In this document: in pieces, positions 37,836 through 48,724 of the stretch
How the letters are laid out: each line of letters opens with the position of its first letter
Numbering within the stretch: position 1 is the stretch's first letter
From: Streptomyces sp. 135
GTDB taxonomy: Bacteria > Actinomycetota > Actinomycetes > Streptomycetales > Streptomycetaceae
Direction of reading: 5' to 3'
NCBI RefSeq assembly: GCF_020026305.1
Contig: NZ_CP075691.1
Coordinates: 2,790,001-2,854,000 of the forward strand
Length of the DNA: 64,000 nt
The notes under the pieces: model-generated
The model's database searches: none
What the model was told of the DNA's origin: nothing
What the model saw: only the letters and a program-made list of their open reading frames with translations
Program-made: the position numbers and the translations under genes

Positions 37836-38795
37836 GTGACCGCAGTCCTCAGAATCCTCGCCCGCCGCATCGCCCTGCTCGTCCCGCTGCTGCTCGGCAT
37901 CGTGCTCTTCGTCTTCCTCGTGATGCGGTTCTCGGACGTCGACCCGGCCTCCGCGTTCTTCCAGGGCGCGAACCCGACCCCCGAGCAGCTGCATCAGTTC
38001 CGTCAGGAGAACGGGCTCCTCGACCCGCTGCCCGTGCGCTACATCGCCTTTGTCGGCGACCTCCTCCAGGGCGACATGGGCATCAGCGTCCTCAACCGCT
38101 CCCCCGTCCTCGACCAGGTCACCACCGCCCTGCCGCTCACCATGCAGCTGACCTTCCTGGGGCTCGGCATCGCGGTCGTCCTCTCGCTGGCCCTCGGCGT
38201 GACCGCCGCGATCTACCGCGACCGGCTGCCGGACCAGCTCATCCGCGTCGTCTCGCTGACCGGGGTCGCGGCGCCCGGCTTCTGGCTGGCGCTGCTGATG
38301 ATCCAGTACCTGGCGGTGGACTTCGGCTGGTTCCCGACCGGCGGCTACATCAACCCCGCGGACTCCCTCACCGGCTGGCTCAGGACCATGACGCTGCCCG
38401 CCCTCGCGCTCTCCCTGCCGGTGGCGGCCGGCCTCACCCGCATCATCCGCACCGCCGTGGTCGAGGAGCTCGACAAGGACTACGTCCGCACGGCCATCGG
38501 CAGCGGCCTGCCGCCGGTGGTGGTCGTCGGCCGCAACGTCCTGCGCAACGCCCTCATCAACCCGCTCACCGTGCTCGGTCTGCGCGTCGGCTATCTGCTG
38601 GGCGGCGCCGTCGTCATCGAGACGATCTTCTCGCTGCCGGGGATGGGGAAACTGATGATCGACGCCGTCAAGAACGGTGACCCGGCCGTCGTCCAGGGCG
38701 TCGTCATCACCACCGCCGTGGGCTTCGTCGTCGTCAACCTCGTCATCGACATCCTCCACCTCCTGGTCAACCCGCGCCTGAGGGGGACGAGCTGA
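37836..38795 (+). CDS. ABC transporter permease (DppB-like)
   Basis: This 319-residue permease with about six helices starts at GTG 37836 (TAVLRILARRIALLVPLLLGIVLFVFLVMRF). The ATPase-contact EAA loop reads YVRTAIGSGLPPVVVVGRNVLRNALINPL, and the IETIFSLPGMGKLMIDAV segment is diagnostic of the DppB/OppB group. Its TGA overlaps the next ATG by one base (TGATG), coupling it to the fusion gene. Confidence 0.94.
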   Translation: MTAVLRILARRIALLVPLLLGIVLFVFLVMRFSDVDPASAFFQGANPTPEQLHQFRQENGLLDPLPVRYIAFVGDLLQGDMGISVLNRSPVLDQVTTALPLTMQLTFLGLGIAVVLSLALGVTAAIYRDRLPDQLIRVVSLTGVAAPGFWLALLMIQYLAVDFGWFPTGGYINPADSLTGWLRTMTLPALALSLPVAAGLTRIIRTAVVEELDKDYVRTAIGSGLPPVVVVGRNVLRNALINPLTVLGLRVGYLLGGAVVIETIFSLPGMGKLMIDAVKNGDPAVVQGVVITTAVGFVVVNLVIDILHLLVNPRLRGTS

Positions 38796-40812
38796 TGCTC
38801 ATGACCCGCAAGCAGCTCACGGAACGCCTCGCCGTCCCCGGCCTCCGCCTGCGCTCGCTGCGCAAGCTGCCCGTGCTGTCCCGGATCGCGGTCGGCGTCG
38901 TCGGCCTCGTCGTCCTGGTCGCCCTCCTCGCGCCGCTCATCGCCCCGCACGACCCGCTCGACCAGCAGAGCCAGGTCGACGGCACAGGCCACCCTTCGGC
39001 CCGCCACTGGATGGGGCAGGACAGCCTGGGCCGCGACATCCTCAGCCGGCTGATGTACGGGGCGCGCTGGTCGCTGGCCATCGGCCTCGGCGCCACGCTG
39101 CTCGCGCTGCTCGTCGGGGCACTGATCGGCGCGGTCGCGGCCACCTCCCGCAAGGCCGTCGACGAGACGCTGATGCGCTGCCTGGACGTCGTCATGGCCT
39201 TCCCCGGCATCGCGCTCGCCGCCGTGCTCGTCGCGGTCTTCGGCGGCGGCATCACCGTACTGATCTGCGCGATCGCGTTCCTGTTCACGCCGCCGATCGC
39301 CCGGGTGGTGCGGGCCAACGTCCTCGACCAGTACGGCGAGGACTACGTGGTCGCCGAGCGCGTCGTCGGCGCGCGCACCCCGCACATCCTGATCCGGCAC
39401 GTCGCCGTGAACTGCGCGGCGCCCATCCTGGTCTTCTGCACCGTGCAGGTCGCCGAGGCCATCGTCTTCGAGGCGTCGCTCTCCTTCATCGGCGCGGGGG
39501 TGCGGCCGCCCGACCCGTCCTGGGGCAGCGTCATCGCCGACGGCAAGAACATGGTCCTGATCGGCGGCTGGTGGGCGACCGTCTTCCCCGGCCTGCTCAT
39601 GCTCATCACGGTCCTCGCCCTGAACATCCTCTCCGAGGGCGTCTCGGACGCGTGGGCGGCACCCTCCACGCGCGACGTGCCGGGCGCGGCCCGCGACGAG
39701 GACCCCCTCGAAGCGCCCGAGCCGGGCACCGGCGAAGTCCTGGAGCTGCCCGGCCTCGCCGAGGCCTCGGACCGGCTGCGGGCGCGGGCCCGGCCCCTGC
39801 CGTCCGGCGCGCCGGTCCTGGACGTACGCGACCTGCGGGTCGCCTTCCCCGGGCGGCACGACGGCGTGGACATCGTGGACGGCATCTCCTTCGACCTGCG
39901 CCCCGGCGAGGTCCTCGGCCTCGTCGGCGAGTCGGGCTGCGGCAAGTCGCTGACCGCGCTGACGGTGATGGGCCTTGAGCCCAAGGGCGCCCGCGTCACC
40001 GGCAGCGTCACCTTCGACGGCCAGGAGCTGACCGGCCTGCCGGCCCGGGCCCGGCGCCGGCTGCTCGGCCACGACATGGCGATGATCTACCAGGACGCCC
40101 TGTCGTCCCTGAACCCGGCGATGACGGTCCGCTCCCAGCTCAAGCAGGTCGTACGCAGGGGTGGGCGCCGCACCTCCACCGAACTGCTCGAACTGGTGGG
40201 CCTGGACCCCGACCGGACCCTGCGCAGCTACCCGCACGAACTCTCCGGCGGCCAGCGCCAACGCGTACTGATCGCCATGGCCCTCTCCCGCGACCCGAAG
40301 CTGATCATCGCCGACGAGCCGACGACGGCGCTCGACGTCACCGTGCAGGCGCAGATCATCGAACTGCTGCTGCGACTGCGCGCGGAGCTGGGCTTCGCGC
40401 TGGTCCTCGTCTCGCACGACCTGGCGCTCGTCGCCGACGTCACCGACCGGGTGGTGGTGATGTACGGCGGACAGATCGTCGAGACGGGCGTCACCGCCGA
40501 CCTGGTGGGGTCCCCGGCACACCACTACACGCGCGGCCTGCTCGGTTCCGTGCTCTCCCTGGAGTCGGCGCAGCAACGGCTCACGCAGATCAGGGGCGTG
40601 GTGCCGTCCCCGGCGGACTTCCCACCGGGCTGCCGCTTCTCGAACCGCTGCCCGCTGGCGACGGCGGTGTGCCACGACGTGACCCCGACGCTGGTGGGTG
40701 CCACGCTCCACGAGACGGCCTGCCACCACCCGGCGGAACCACCGGCGCCCCGAAGGGGCGCGGGGAACTGCGCGTCCAGCCCCCACACACCCGCACCCGG
40801 AGAGCCGCCACG

Positions 40813-40816
<4 letters not shown>
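38795..40816 (+). CDS. Fused ABC permease (DppC-like) and ATPase (DppD-like)
   Basis: A 673-residue single ORF joins two usually separate subunits. Residues 1-285 are a DppC-type permease (ISRIAVGVVGLVVLV-like first helix, HWMGQDSLGRDILSRLMYGARWSL, EDYVVAERVVGARTPHILIRHV, ASLSFIGAGVRPPDPSWG). A linker rich in Pro/Glu (about 290-330) leads to an ABC ATPase: Walker A GESGCGKS near 378, signature LSGGQRQRV, Walker B LIIADEPTTALD, and a C-terminal oligopeptide-transporter extension with CRFSNRCPLATAVCH. Its end overlaps the next start as ATGA. The fusion ties one ATPase to one permease in the complex. Confidence 0.93.
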
Positions 40817-41843
<1,027 letters not shown>

Positions 41844-41847
<4 letters not shown>

Positions 41848-42773
41848 CCCTTCCCACCTTGTTGACCGGTGTCGTACCACCCGTCTGCACACCGCTGACA
41901 CCGGACCGCGAGGTGGACACCGCCTCCCTGGTGCGGCTCGTCGACCATCTGGTCGCGGGCGGCGTCAACGGCCTGTTCGTGCTCGGCTCGACGTCGGAGG
42001 TCGCCTACCTGACGGACCGGCAGCGGGCCGTCGTCGTCGACACGGTGGTCCGGCACGTCGGCGGCCAGCTGCCCGTGCTCGCCGGGGCGATCGACATGAC
42101 CACGCCCCGCGTCCTGGACCACGTGCGGATGCTCACCGAGGCGGGCGCCGACGCGGCCGTGGTCACCGCGCCCTTCTACACCCGCACCCACCCGGCCGAG
42201 ATCGCCCGCCACTTCCGGCTGATCGCGGCCCACTCTCCGGTGCCGGTCCTCGCGTACGACCTGCCGGTGTCGGTGCACGTGAAACTGGGCGCGGACCTGG
42301 TCCTGGAGCTGGCCGCGGAGGGCGTGCTGGCGGGCCTGAAGGACTCCAGCGGCGGCGAGGGCGCCTTCCGGAGCGTGGTCATCGGCAAGCGGTCGGTACC
42401 GAGGGCTTTCAGCGTGCTGACCGGTTCGGAGCTGACGGTCGACTCGGCGCTCGCGATGGGCGCGGACGGGGTGGTGCCGGGACTCGGGAACGTCGACCCC
42501 GCGGGGTACGTACGCCTCTACGCGGCCTGCCGGGAGGGCGACTGGGTGCGGGCGCGGGCCGAACAGGAGCGGCTGTGCGGCCTGTTCGGGATGGTGACGG
42601 CGGGCGACCCGGCACGGATGGGCGGCAGTTCGTCGGCGCTCGGAGCCTTCAAGGCGGCGCTGCACCTGCGCGGCGTGATCGCCTGCCCGGCGACGGCGGA
42701 GCCGCAGATCCCCCTCTCGCAGCGCGAGACGGAGACGGTGGGCAAGCGCTTGGCGGCGGCGGGGCTGCTCTGA
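41844..42773 (+). CDS. DapA/NanA-superfamily aldolase or dehydratase
   Basis: This 309-residue class I aldolase starts at ATG 41844 (ATGA overlap). The TIM barrel has the Schiff-base Lys166 (GLKDSSG) and catalytic Tyr138 (LAYDLPV). The substrate loop reads GSTSE (residues 48-52) where dihydrodipicolinate synthase has GTTGE and sialic-acid lyase GSTGE. It is unlikely to be the housekeeping DapA. As the last gene of the ABC operon it probably cleaves or dehydrates whatever the transporter imports, perhaps a 2-keto-acid derivative, opine or sialic-acid-like compound. Confidence 0.88.
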
Positions 42774-42856
42774 GAAGCCGTTGTCTTCCCGGACGTGATC
42801 GCTGAGTCTCTGCTGTGATCGCCCACGACCGCCACCGTTGGTGTCAGCCCGTGATG

Positions 42857-43768
42857 TCAGCGGTCACTGGAGGCGGTCCGGGCGACGGGGTGGAAGTTGA
42901 TGCGTTCGCGCACCACGGGGAAACCGGCCTTGGTGAAGTTCGCGGCCATGGGGAAGTTGCCCCGGTCCGTGGCTCCGGTGACGACCTCCGCACCCTGTTC
43001 CACCAGGAAGTGTGTGCACTCGGCGAGGAGGTCGTAGGCGTAGCCGTGGCCGCGGTGTTCCGGCAGGACACCGATGAACCCGATGGTCGGTCCGGAGGGG
43101 TTGTGCGCCGGGATGTGGATGCCGGCCAGTTCGCCTTCCGGGGTGCGGGCGAGCTGCCACCATTCCCGCGGGGACGGGCACCAGTGGAAGAACTCCATTT
43201 CTTGCCGCGCGGCCTGGTCGAGGCCGCCCGCCGCGACGGCCTTCAGCGCGTGGGCGTCCAGCGTGGCCGCGTGGATGCGGCGCAGCGCGTCGAAGAAGAC
43301 CGCGTCGTCGGGCTCGGGGCCGAAGACGAGGCGGCCGGGCCGCTCGGGCAGCCCGCGTTCCTGGGTCCAGCGGTACAGGAGGCGTTCCACCAGGAGTTCG
43401 TAGCCGGCGGCCCGGGCGGCGGCGAAGCGCGTCTCGGCGGCCGCGGCCAGGGCGGGCTGCTCGCGCCAGTCGCTGGGCAGATTGATCTCGAGTTCGACCT
43501 GCCACGGGGCGGAGCGCAGGAGTTCGGCCCCCGCCTCGACCTCGCCCTCGGCGACGTCGAACCAGTTGAGGTTGACGGGTTCCTCATCATCGGAACCACC
43601 CCACCAGGCGCCGCGGGCGACGACGGCGCCGTCGCGCAGGGCCACCCGCTTCCAGTGCGGGCGGTGCGTGGTCCGCTGGTGCGCGGCACGGGCGTTCAGT
43701 GGGTCGGGGTGTGCGTCGAACAGATGGGCGTCGCTCTCGTCGAGCGCGCGGATGACCATATCGGTCAT
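42857..43768 (-). CDS. GNAT acetyltransferase
   Basis: The 303-residue protein starts at ATG 43768 with GGAGG 6 nt upstream (MTDMVIRALDESD). The C-terminal half has a GNAT core with the acetyl-CoA loop in IGFIGVLPEHRGHGYAYDLLAECT (R/Q-x-x-G-x-G/A type). The N-terminal half shows a related, degenerate fold (ARGAWWGGSDDEEPVNLNWFDV), so it may be a tandem-GNAT protein. Substrate unknown. About 220 bp upstream of its start is the MarR gene on the same strand. Confidence 0.85.
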   Translation of the reverse strand: MTDMVIRALDESDAHLFDAHPDPLNARAAHQRTTHRPHWKRVALRDGAVVARGAWWGGSDDEEPVNLNWFDVAEGEVEAGAELLRSAPWQVELEINLPSDWREQPALAAAAETRFAAARAAGYELLVERLLYRWTQERGLPERPGRLVFGPEPDDAVFFDALRRIHAATLDAHALKAVAAGGLDQAARQEMEFFHWCPSPREWWQLARTPEGELAGIHIPAHNPSGPTIGFIGVLPEHRGHGYAYDLLAECTHFLVEQGAEVVTGATDRGNFPMAANFTKAGFPVVRERINFHPVARTASSDR

Positions 43769-43988
43769 GGGTTCCTCCGGGATGCGTACGGCAGGAGCGC
43801 TCCCGGTCGGATCAGAGGTGCCACACCGGGGTAGCGGGGAGGGAGCGCTGGATGGTCGGGAACTGCACGGCACTCGCCTCCTTCCGTTCGTCATCACGCG
43901 GCGTGGTCCGGGGCCAGACGCTACTTGCTCACCGACGGATCCGTCCACAGAAATGACGAACCGTACGGCTTCTGAACGCGCGCCGGCA

Positions 43989-44483
43989 TCACCTGATGCT
44001 GGTGTCGCCGAGCGCCTCCAGGACGGACCGGAGACCGTTGGCCGCGTCCTCGACCAGTTCACGGTCCAGGTCCGCGAGCAACAGGGTGTACTTCGCCAGG
44101 TGGTCGGCGAAGGCGGCCCGGGTGACCTCATGCCCGCGCTCGGTGAGGTGGATCTTGACGGTGCGCCGGTCCGCTCCGTCCCGCACCCGCTTGACCAGGC
44201 CCTTGGCCTCCATCTTGTCGATGCGGTTGGTGATCGTGCCTGACGACACCATGGAGGCCTTCAGGAAGGTACCGGCGGTGAGGGCGTAGGGCGGTCCGGA
44301 GCGCTGCAAGGTGGTGAGGACGTCGAACTCGCCGACATCCAGGCCGTGTTCGGCCGCCGTCGCCTTGACCATCCTGTCGACCGTCAGGCCCAGCCGCTGG
44401 ATGCGGCCGAAGAGCTCCACCGGCCAGAGGTCACCCACCAGGTCGGGGCGCTCCTTGACCCACTGGCCGATGATCGCGTCCAC
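43989..44483 (-). CDS. MarR-family transcriptional regulator
   Basis: This 164-residue winged-helix regulator has HGLDVGEFDVLTTLQRSGPPYALTAGTFLKASMVSSGTITNRIDKMEAKGLVKRVRDGADRRTVKIHLTERG as its DNA-binding core (helix 3 at SSGTITNRIDKM, wing with the conserved D-R-R). The start GTG 44483 has no good ribosome-binding site, and it abuts, back to back, a nitroreductase that lacks its 5' end. A deletion junction here may have removed its own promoter and possibly a few N-terminal residues. Confidence 0.85.
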   Translation of the reverse strand: MDAIIGQWVKERPDLVGDLWPVELFGRIQRLGLTVDRMVKATAAEHGLDVGEFDVLTTLQRSGPPYALTAGTFLKASMVSSGTITNRIDKMEAKGLVKRVRDGADRRTVKIHLTERGHEVTRAAFADHLAKYTLLLADLDRELVEDAANGLRSVLEALGDTSIR

Positions 44484-44485
44484 GG

Positions 44486-44926
44486 CCGCTGCGCGTCACC
44501 CTGGTCCGCTCCCCCGAGGCCCGCGAGCGGCTTGGGCGGCTCATGGACGAGGGCAACCGGGCGAAGACCTTGGCGGCCCCGCTCGTCGCGATCCTCTCCG
44601 CCGACAACGAGTTCCACGAGGAACTCCCCTCCCTGCTCCCCCACTTCCCGCAGGCCAAGGACCTCTTCTTCGCCGAACGTCCGGTCCGTGAGCAGGCCGC
44701 GCTGGTGAACGCCACGCTCCAGGCCGGCTACTTCATCGTGGGCGTGCGCGCCGCCGGTCTCGCCGCGGGCCCGATGACCGGCTTCGACTTCGCGGACGTC
44801 CAGAAGGAGTTCCTGGACGACGACCACACCCCGCTGATGATCGTCAACATCGGCAAGCCCGGCGACGACGCCTGGTACCCGCGCTCGCCCCGCCTCGCCT
44901 ACGACGAGGTCGTCACCACGGTCTGA
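44486..44926 (+). pseudogene. 5'-truncated nitroreductase / malonic-semialdehyde-reductase-like gene
   Basis: From 44486 the frame reads PLRVTLVRSPEARERLGRLMDEGNRAKTLAAP, then FHEELPSLLPHFPQAKDLFF, LVNATLQAGYFIVGVRAAGLAAGPMTGFD and the C-terminal DDHTPLMIVNIGKPGD. This is the C-terminal two thirds of a RutE-like nitroreductase. The first ~55 residues, which carry part of the FMN site (up to the NxQP motif that should precede PLRV), are gone. The homology stops exactly at the MarR start. Translation could still begin at ATG 44543 (127 residues), but the enzyme should be inactive. Confidence 0.75.
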
Positions 44927-44994
44927 GCGCTCCAGTCCATCCGGGCCACCCCTGCCCTCGCCACCGGCCACCCCGATCCCAGGAGCCGCCCGCC

Positions 44995-46254
44995 ATGCCC
45001 CCGCTGATCCGTACCCGAAACCACCCCGCCCCCCTGACGAAGCCGCTCGCGAAGCCTCCGTCGAAGCCCCCTGCGGCGGCACAGCGGCACGTCCCGGTCG
45101 GCTGGCTGGCGTTGCTCGCCGCCCCCGCTGCCGCGAGCGCCAACAGCCCCGTCCTGATCCTCCCCGACATGGCGGACTCACTCGGTGCCCGCACCGCCTC
45201 CGCGACCTGGCTCGTCACGGTCTTCGCCTGGGCCATGGCGGTCGGCACGCCGCTGATGGCCGGCCTGCTGCGCCGCCGCGGCCTCGGCGCCACGCTGAAG
45301 CTGAGCGCCGCCCTGATCGTCACCGGCACCGCGGTCCTCGCCGTGTCGCCCTGGCTGTCACCCGCCATGGCCGGCCGGGCGGCCCAGGCCGCGGGCGCCG
45401 CGGGCCTGATCACGGCGGCGATGAGCCTCGCGGGCTCGGTCCGCAGGATGGGCGTGATCACTGCGGGGTTCGGCGTCCTCGGCGCGGGTGGGCCGCTGCT
45501 GGGCTCGGTGCTCGCGGGCGCCGCCTCCTGGCGGGTCTCCCTGGCCGTCGGCGGGGTCGCCCTCCTCGCCCTGCCGATGGTCATGCGCCGCGCCGACCTC
45601 ACGCCACCGCCCCGCAGCGCCCCCTTCGACGGCCGGGGCGCCGCCCTGCTGGTCCTGATGGTGACGGCCCTGGTCCTCGTCCCCCGCTACCCGCTCCCGG
45701 CGGTGGCCGCCGCGCTCGCCGCCGCGATACCGCTGACCCTGCACATCCGGTCCCGCCCCACCGGTTTCGTCCCGGTCTCCCTGCTGCGCACCCGTGCGTT
45801 CATCCTGTCGGCCGCGCTCGCCTGCACCCTCGCGACCTCGTACTTCACGCTGCTGTTCACCGTGCCGCAACTGCTGCGCGAGCGCACCGGCTGGTCGGCG
45901 GCCGCCATCGGCACCGGCCAGCTGGCCGCCCTGCTGACCGGCTCGGTGCTCTCCATGGCGCTGGCCGCGGCCTCCGCGCGGATGAGCCGCCCCCGCGTGC
46001 TGACGATCCTGCTCACCGTCGGCGCGCTCGCCCCGCTCACCGCCGCGCTGACTCCTTGGGGGCCGCCGCTCCTGCTCGTCGCGGCGCTGGCCGTCTTCGC
46101 CACCAGCGCGGGCCAGGCGACGCTCGCCGTGTACGCGACGGCTCCCACGCCGGCCGGCCTGCGCCCCACCGCGATCGGGCTGTTCAACCTCTGCTACCAG
46201 CTGGGCGGCGCCTTCGGGCCGGCCATCGCGGCCGCCGTCGTCCTCGGCGGCTGA
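44995..46254 (+). CDS. MFS transporter (DHA1-like, about 12 TM)
   Basis: The 419-residue protein starts at ATG 44995, with CAGGAG 11 nt upstream. A Pro/Lys-rich 30-residue cytoplasmic N-terminus precedes helix 1 (VGWLALLAAPAAASANSPVLILPDMADSL). TWLVTVFAWAMAVGTPLMAGLLRRRGL corresponds to helix 2 and motif A, and GAGGPLLGSVLAGAASWR to motif C, pointing to an exporter. It lies 68 bp after the truncated nitroreductase. Substrate unknown. Confidence 0.85.
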   Translation: MPPLIRTRNHPAPLTKPLAKPPSKPPAAAQRHVPVGWLALLAAPAAASANSPVLILPDMADSLGARTASATWLVTVFAWAMAVGTPLMAGLLRRRGLGATLKLSAALIVTGTAVLAVSPWLSPAMAGRAAQAAGAAGLITAAMSLAGSVRRMGVITAGFGVLGAGGPLLGSVLAGAASWRVSLAVGGVALLALPMVMRRADLTPPPRSAPFDGRGAALLVLMVTALVLVPRYPLPAVAAALAAAIPLTLHIRSRPTGFVPVSLLRTRAFILSAALACTLATSYFTLLFTVPQLLRERTGWSAAAIGTGQLAALLTGSVLSMALAAASARMSRPRVLTILLTVGALAPLTAALTPWGPPLLLVAALAVFATSAGQATLAVYATAPTPAGLRPTAIGLFNLCYQLGGAFGPAIAAAVVLGG

Positions 46255-46353
46255 GACCGCTCAAGGGCCACGCGAGGCCGCTCAAGGCCGCGGGATGCCC
46301 GGACCCGGTCCGCTGTCACTGAGCGCTACGCCCAGCCGGGCCGACTCAACCGG

Positions 46354-47385
46354 TCAGGGGCCAACTGGAGGGGTTTGCGCGGTCGTAGTGGAGGGAGGGG
46401 AGCCTGGCTCCGCGGCCTCCGTCACTGTCTGGCCGGCTTGGGTGCGTGCGTACAGGACCTGCCTGCCCGCGCGGTGCGCGCTGACCAGCCCGGCGTTCCG
46501 CAGGGCGGTGAGGTGCTGGGAGGTGCCGCCGGGGGTCAGGCCGGTGCGGCGGGCGAGTTCGGTGGTGGACGCGGGGGCGGTCAGCTCGGTCAGGATCATC
46601 GCGCGGGAGCGGCCCAGCACCCCCGCCAGGGCGTTGGGGACGGTCGCGGGCCGGGTGTGCCAGAGCGTGCCGACGGCGCGGGGCGGATAGCGCAGCGAGG
46701 GCTGCCACGGTTCGCTGAGCACGGAGAAGACACGCGGCCAGACGAAGGCGGAGGGCACCAGCAGCAGGCCCCGGCCGTCGAGCCGACGTGCTCCGCGCAC
46801 GGTGCGGTGTTCCAGGTGCAGGGTGCCTTGAGCCCAGTTGACCTGCGGGTCGAGGTCGGTGAACAAGTGCTGCGCGCCGCCGGCGACCAGGCGGCCGGCG
46901 CGGTAGCGGATGTCGCCCTCCAGCAGGGTGAGGATGCGCGACCAGTACGGGGCCAGCGCCAGCTCCCAGTATGCCTCGATCACCTCTGCCAGCCGCGCGA
47001 GCTCGGCGGCCGGGTCACCGAGCAGAGCCGCCATCCGCGATTCCGGCACCTCGGCCGTGGTGTGCAGAAGGGCCGGCGGCATGGCCCGCACCGTGGCCAG
47101 CTCGATGTCCAGCGACGGCAGCGGCGTCGTGGGCGGCGGGCAGATGAACCCCGGGATGCGGCCGGCCCAGGGCGAGCGAACGGGCATCGGGACGAGGTCG
47201 AACAGCGGGCTCAGGTCGAGGCCGGCCGCCGCCAGCCGCGGGCGTACCTGGTCTGCCCAGGTGTGGTGCAGGCCGTGCGCGTCCGCACCCTTGAGTACCC
47301 GGATGCTTGCCACCACCTCCCACAGCGGGGAGATCGCGAAGCGGGTGCGGGCCACGTCCTCCGTGGCGAACTCGATCTCGATCAT
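46354..47385 (-). CDS. ArsR-like HTH regulator with DUF5937
   Basis: This 343-residue protein starts at ATG 47385. The N-terminal ~240 residues (MIEIEFATEDVARTRFAISPLWEVVASIRVL, RAMPPALLHTTAEVP, VNWAQGTLHLEHRTVRGA) match the DUF5937 sensor region. The C-terminal winged helix (AMILTELTAPASTTELARRTGLTPGGTSQHLTALRNAGLVSAHRAGRQVLYARTQAG) is ArsR/HTH_20-like. It is divergent from an MFS exporter with only 55 bp between them, a layout in which the regulator normally represses the exporter. Confidence 0.88.
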   Translation of the reverse strand: MIEIEFATEDVARTRFAISPLWEVVASIRVLKGADAHGLHHTWADQVRPRLAAAGLDLSPLFDLVPMPVRSPWAGRIPGFICPPPTTPLPSLDIELATVRAMPPALLHTTAEVPESRMAALLGDPAAELARLAEVIEAYWELALAPYWSRILTLLEGDIRYRAGRLVAGGAQHLFTDLDPQVNWAQGTLHLEHRTVRGARRLDGRGLLLVPSAFVWPRVFSVLSEPWQPSLRYPPRAVGTLWHTRPATVPNALAGVLGRSRAMILTELTAPASTTELARRTGLTPGGTSQHLTALRNAGLVSAHRAGRQVLYARTQAGQTVTEAAEPGSPPSTTTAQTPPVGP

Positions 47386-47440
47386 TTAGCTCAGCGTAAA
47401 TCCTTAGGGAGACCCGCGCGGGTCCCGCACCGTACGCCGC

Positions 47441-48724
47441 ATGACCGAAGCCCCAGATTCCCCGTGGCGCATGGGCGCCTTCCGCACGCTCTTTGCCGCA
47501 AGCGCCCTCAGCCACCTCGGCAGCAACGTCGGCTATGTGGCGATACCACTGCTCGCCGTCACGACGCTCGACGCCGGCCCCGGCCAGGCCGGTGCGCTGG
47601 CTGCGCTGTCCACCGCCGCCTTCCTGCTCATCGGGCTGCCCGCAGGCGCGTGGGTGGACCGCCTGCCGGGGCGCCGCCTGCTGGTGGCCGCCGACGCCGC
47701 TCGCGCGGTGTTGCTCGCCTCGATCCCGCTGGCCTGGTGGCTGGGCGTGCTCTCGCTGCCGCAGCTGTACGCAGTGGTACTGCTGACGGGCTGTGCCACC
47801 GTGTTCTTCGACGTCGCCTCGCAGAGCGTCCTGCCCGAACTGGTCGGCCGCGAGCGCCTGGTGCCGGCGAACGCCGCCATCGTCAGCCTGATGGCCGGCG
47901 CCAACATCGCCGGCCGCGGCGCCGGCGGCTTCATGGTCCAACTCCTCACGGCACCCCTGGCGATTCTCGGCGGTTCCCTCGCCTACCTCGCCTCCGCCTG
48001 CAGCCTCACCGGTATCGCCCGTCACCACGCTCGCGCGGAGACCTCGGCTGCCAAGCGACGGCTCCGGACCGAGATCACGGAAGGGCTGCGCCATGTCCTC
48101 GGCACACGTGAACTGCGGCCCCTGGCGCTCACCGCGACCCTCGGCAACCTCGGCGCACAGATGATCAACGCCATGCTGCCGGTGCTGTTCACCCGCGAAC
48201 TGCACCTGCCCGCCGCGGCACTCGGCCTGTACTGGGCAGCCGGCGGCCTGGGCATCCTGCTCGGTGCCCGCCTCGCCCGCCCCCTCGCCGCCCGCCTCGG
48301 CCATGGCCGCACCCTGGCCCTGGCCGGGCTGTGGTTCGCACCCGCCGCACCGGCCATCGCACTGGTCGACACCGGTCCGTGGTTGTGGGTGGCCGGCGCC
48401 GGGTGGCTGGCCGCCATGACAAAGACGGGCATCGACAACGTCCTCGGCGTCACCTTGCGCCAGCACCTGACCCCGGACCCGCTGCTCGGCCGCATGAACG
48501 CCACCTTCCGCTTCCTGCTCACCGGCGCCCTGGCCATCGGCTCCGCCCTGGGCGGCCTCATCGGTGAGGCCGCGAACATACGCATCGCCGTATGGGCAGG
48601 CGCGGTATGCCTGGCCGGCGCCTTCCTCCCGGTCTTCTGCTCCCCCCTCCGTGCACTGCGAGAACTGCCGGCGACTCCGGCGTCGCCCCACCGGGCATCA
48701 GCGACGTCCACCACCGAAGCGTGA
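47441..48724 (+). CDS. MFS exporter (DHA3, macrolide-efflux-like)
   Basis: The 427-residue protein has about 12 helices and starts at ATG 47441. FRTLFAASALSHLGSNVGYVAIPLLAV (helix 1), IGLPAGAWVDRLPGRRLLVAADAARAVLL (motif A region) and FFDVASQSVLPELVGRERLVPANA are characteristic of the DHA3/MefA-type efflux group. The likely regulator is the divergent DUF5937/HTH gene. Its 3' end overlaps the convergent response-regulator gene by 27 bp. Confidence 0.88.
   Translation: MTEAPDSPWRMGAFRTLFAASALSHLGSNVGYVAIPLLAVTTLDAGPGQAGALAALSTAAFLLIGLPAGAWVDRLPGRRLLVAADAARAVLLASIPLAWWLGVLSLPQLYAVVLLTGCATVFFDVASQSVLPELVGRERLVPANAAIVSLMAGANIAGRGAGGFMVQLLTAPLAILGGSLAYLASACSLTGIARHHARAETSAAKRRLRTEITEGLRHVLGTRELRPLALTATLGNLGAQMINAMLPVLFTRELHLPAAALGLYWAAGGLGILLGARLARPLAARLGHGRTLALAGLWFAPAAPAIALVDTGPWLWVAGAGWLAAMTKTGIDNVLGVTLRQHLTPDPLLGRMNATFRFLLTGALAIGSALGGLIGEAANIRIAVWAGAVCLAGAFLPVFCSPLRALRELPATPASPHRASATSTTEA

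Noticed and set aside
47386..47440. TTTA-N8-TAAA inverted repeat between the DUF5937 regulator and MFS exporter as an operator
   Set aside because: The four-base arms are too short to distinguish from chance in an AT-rich promoter.
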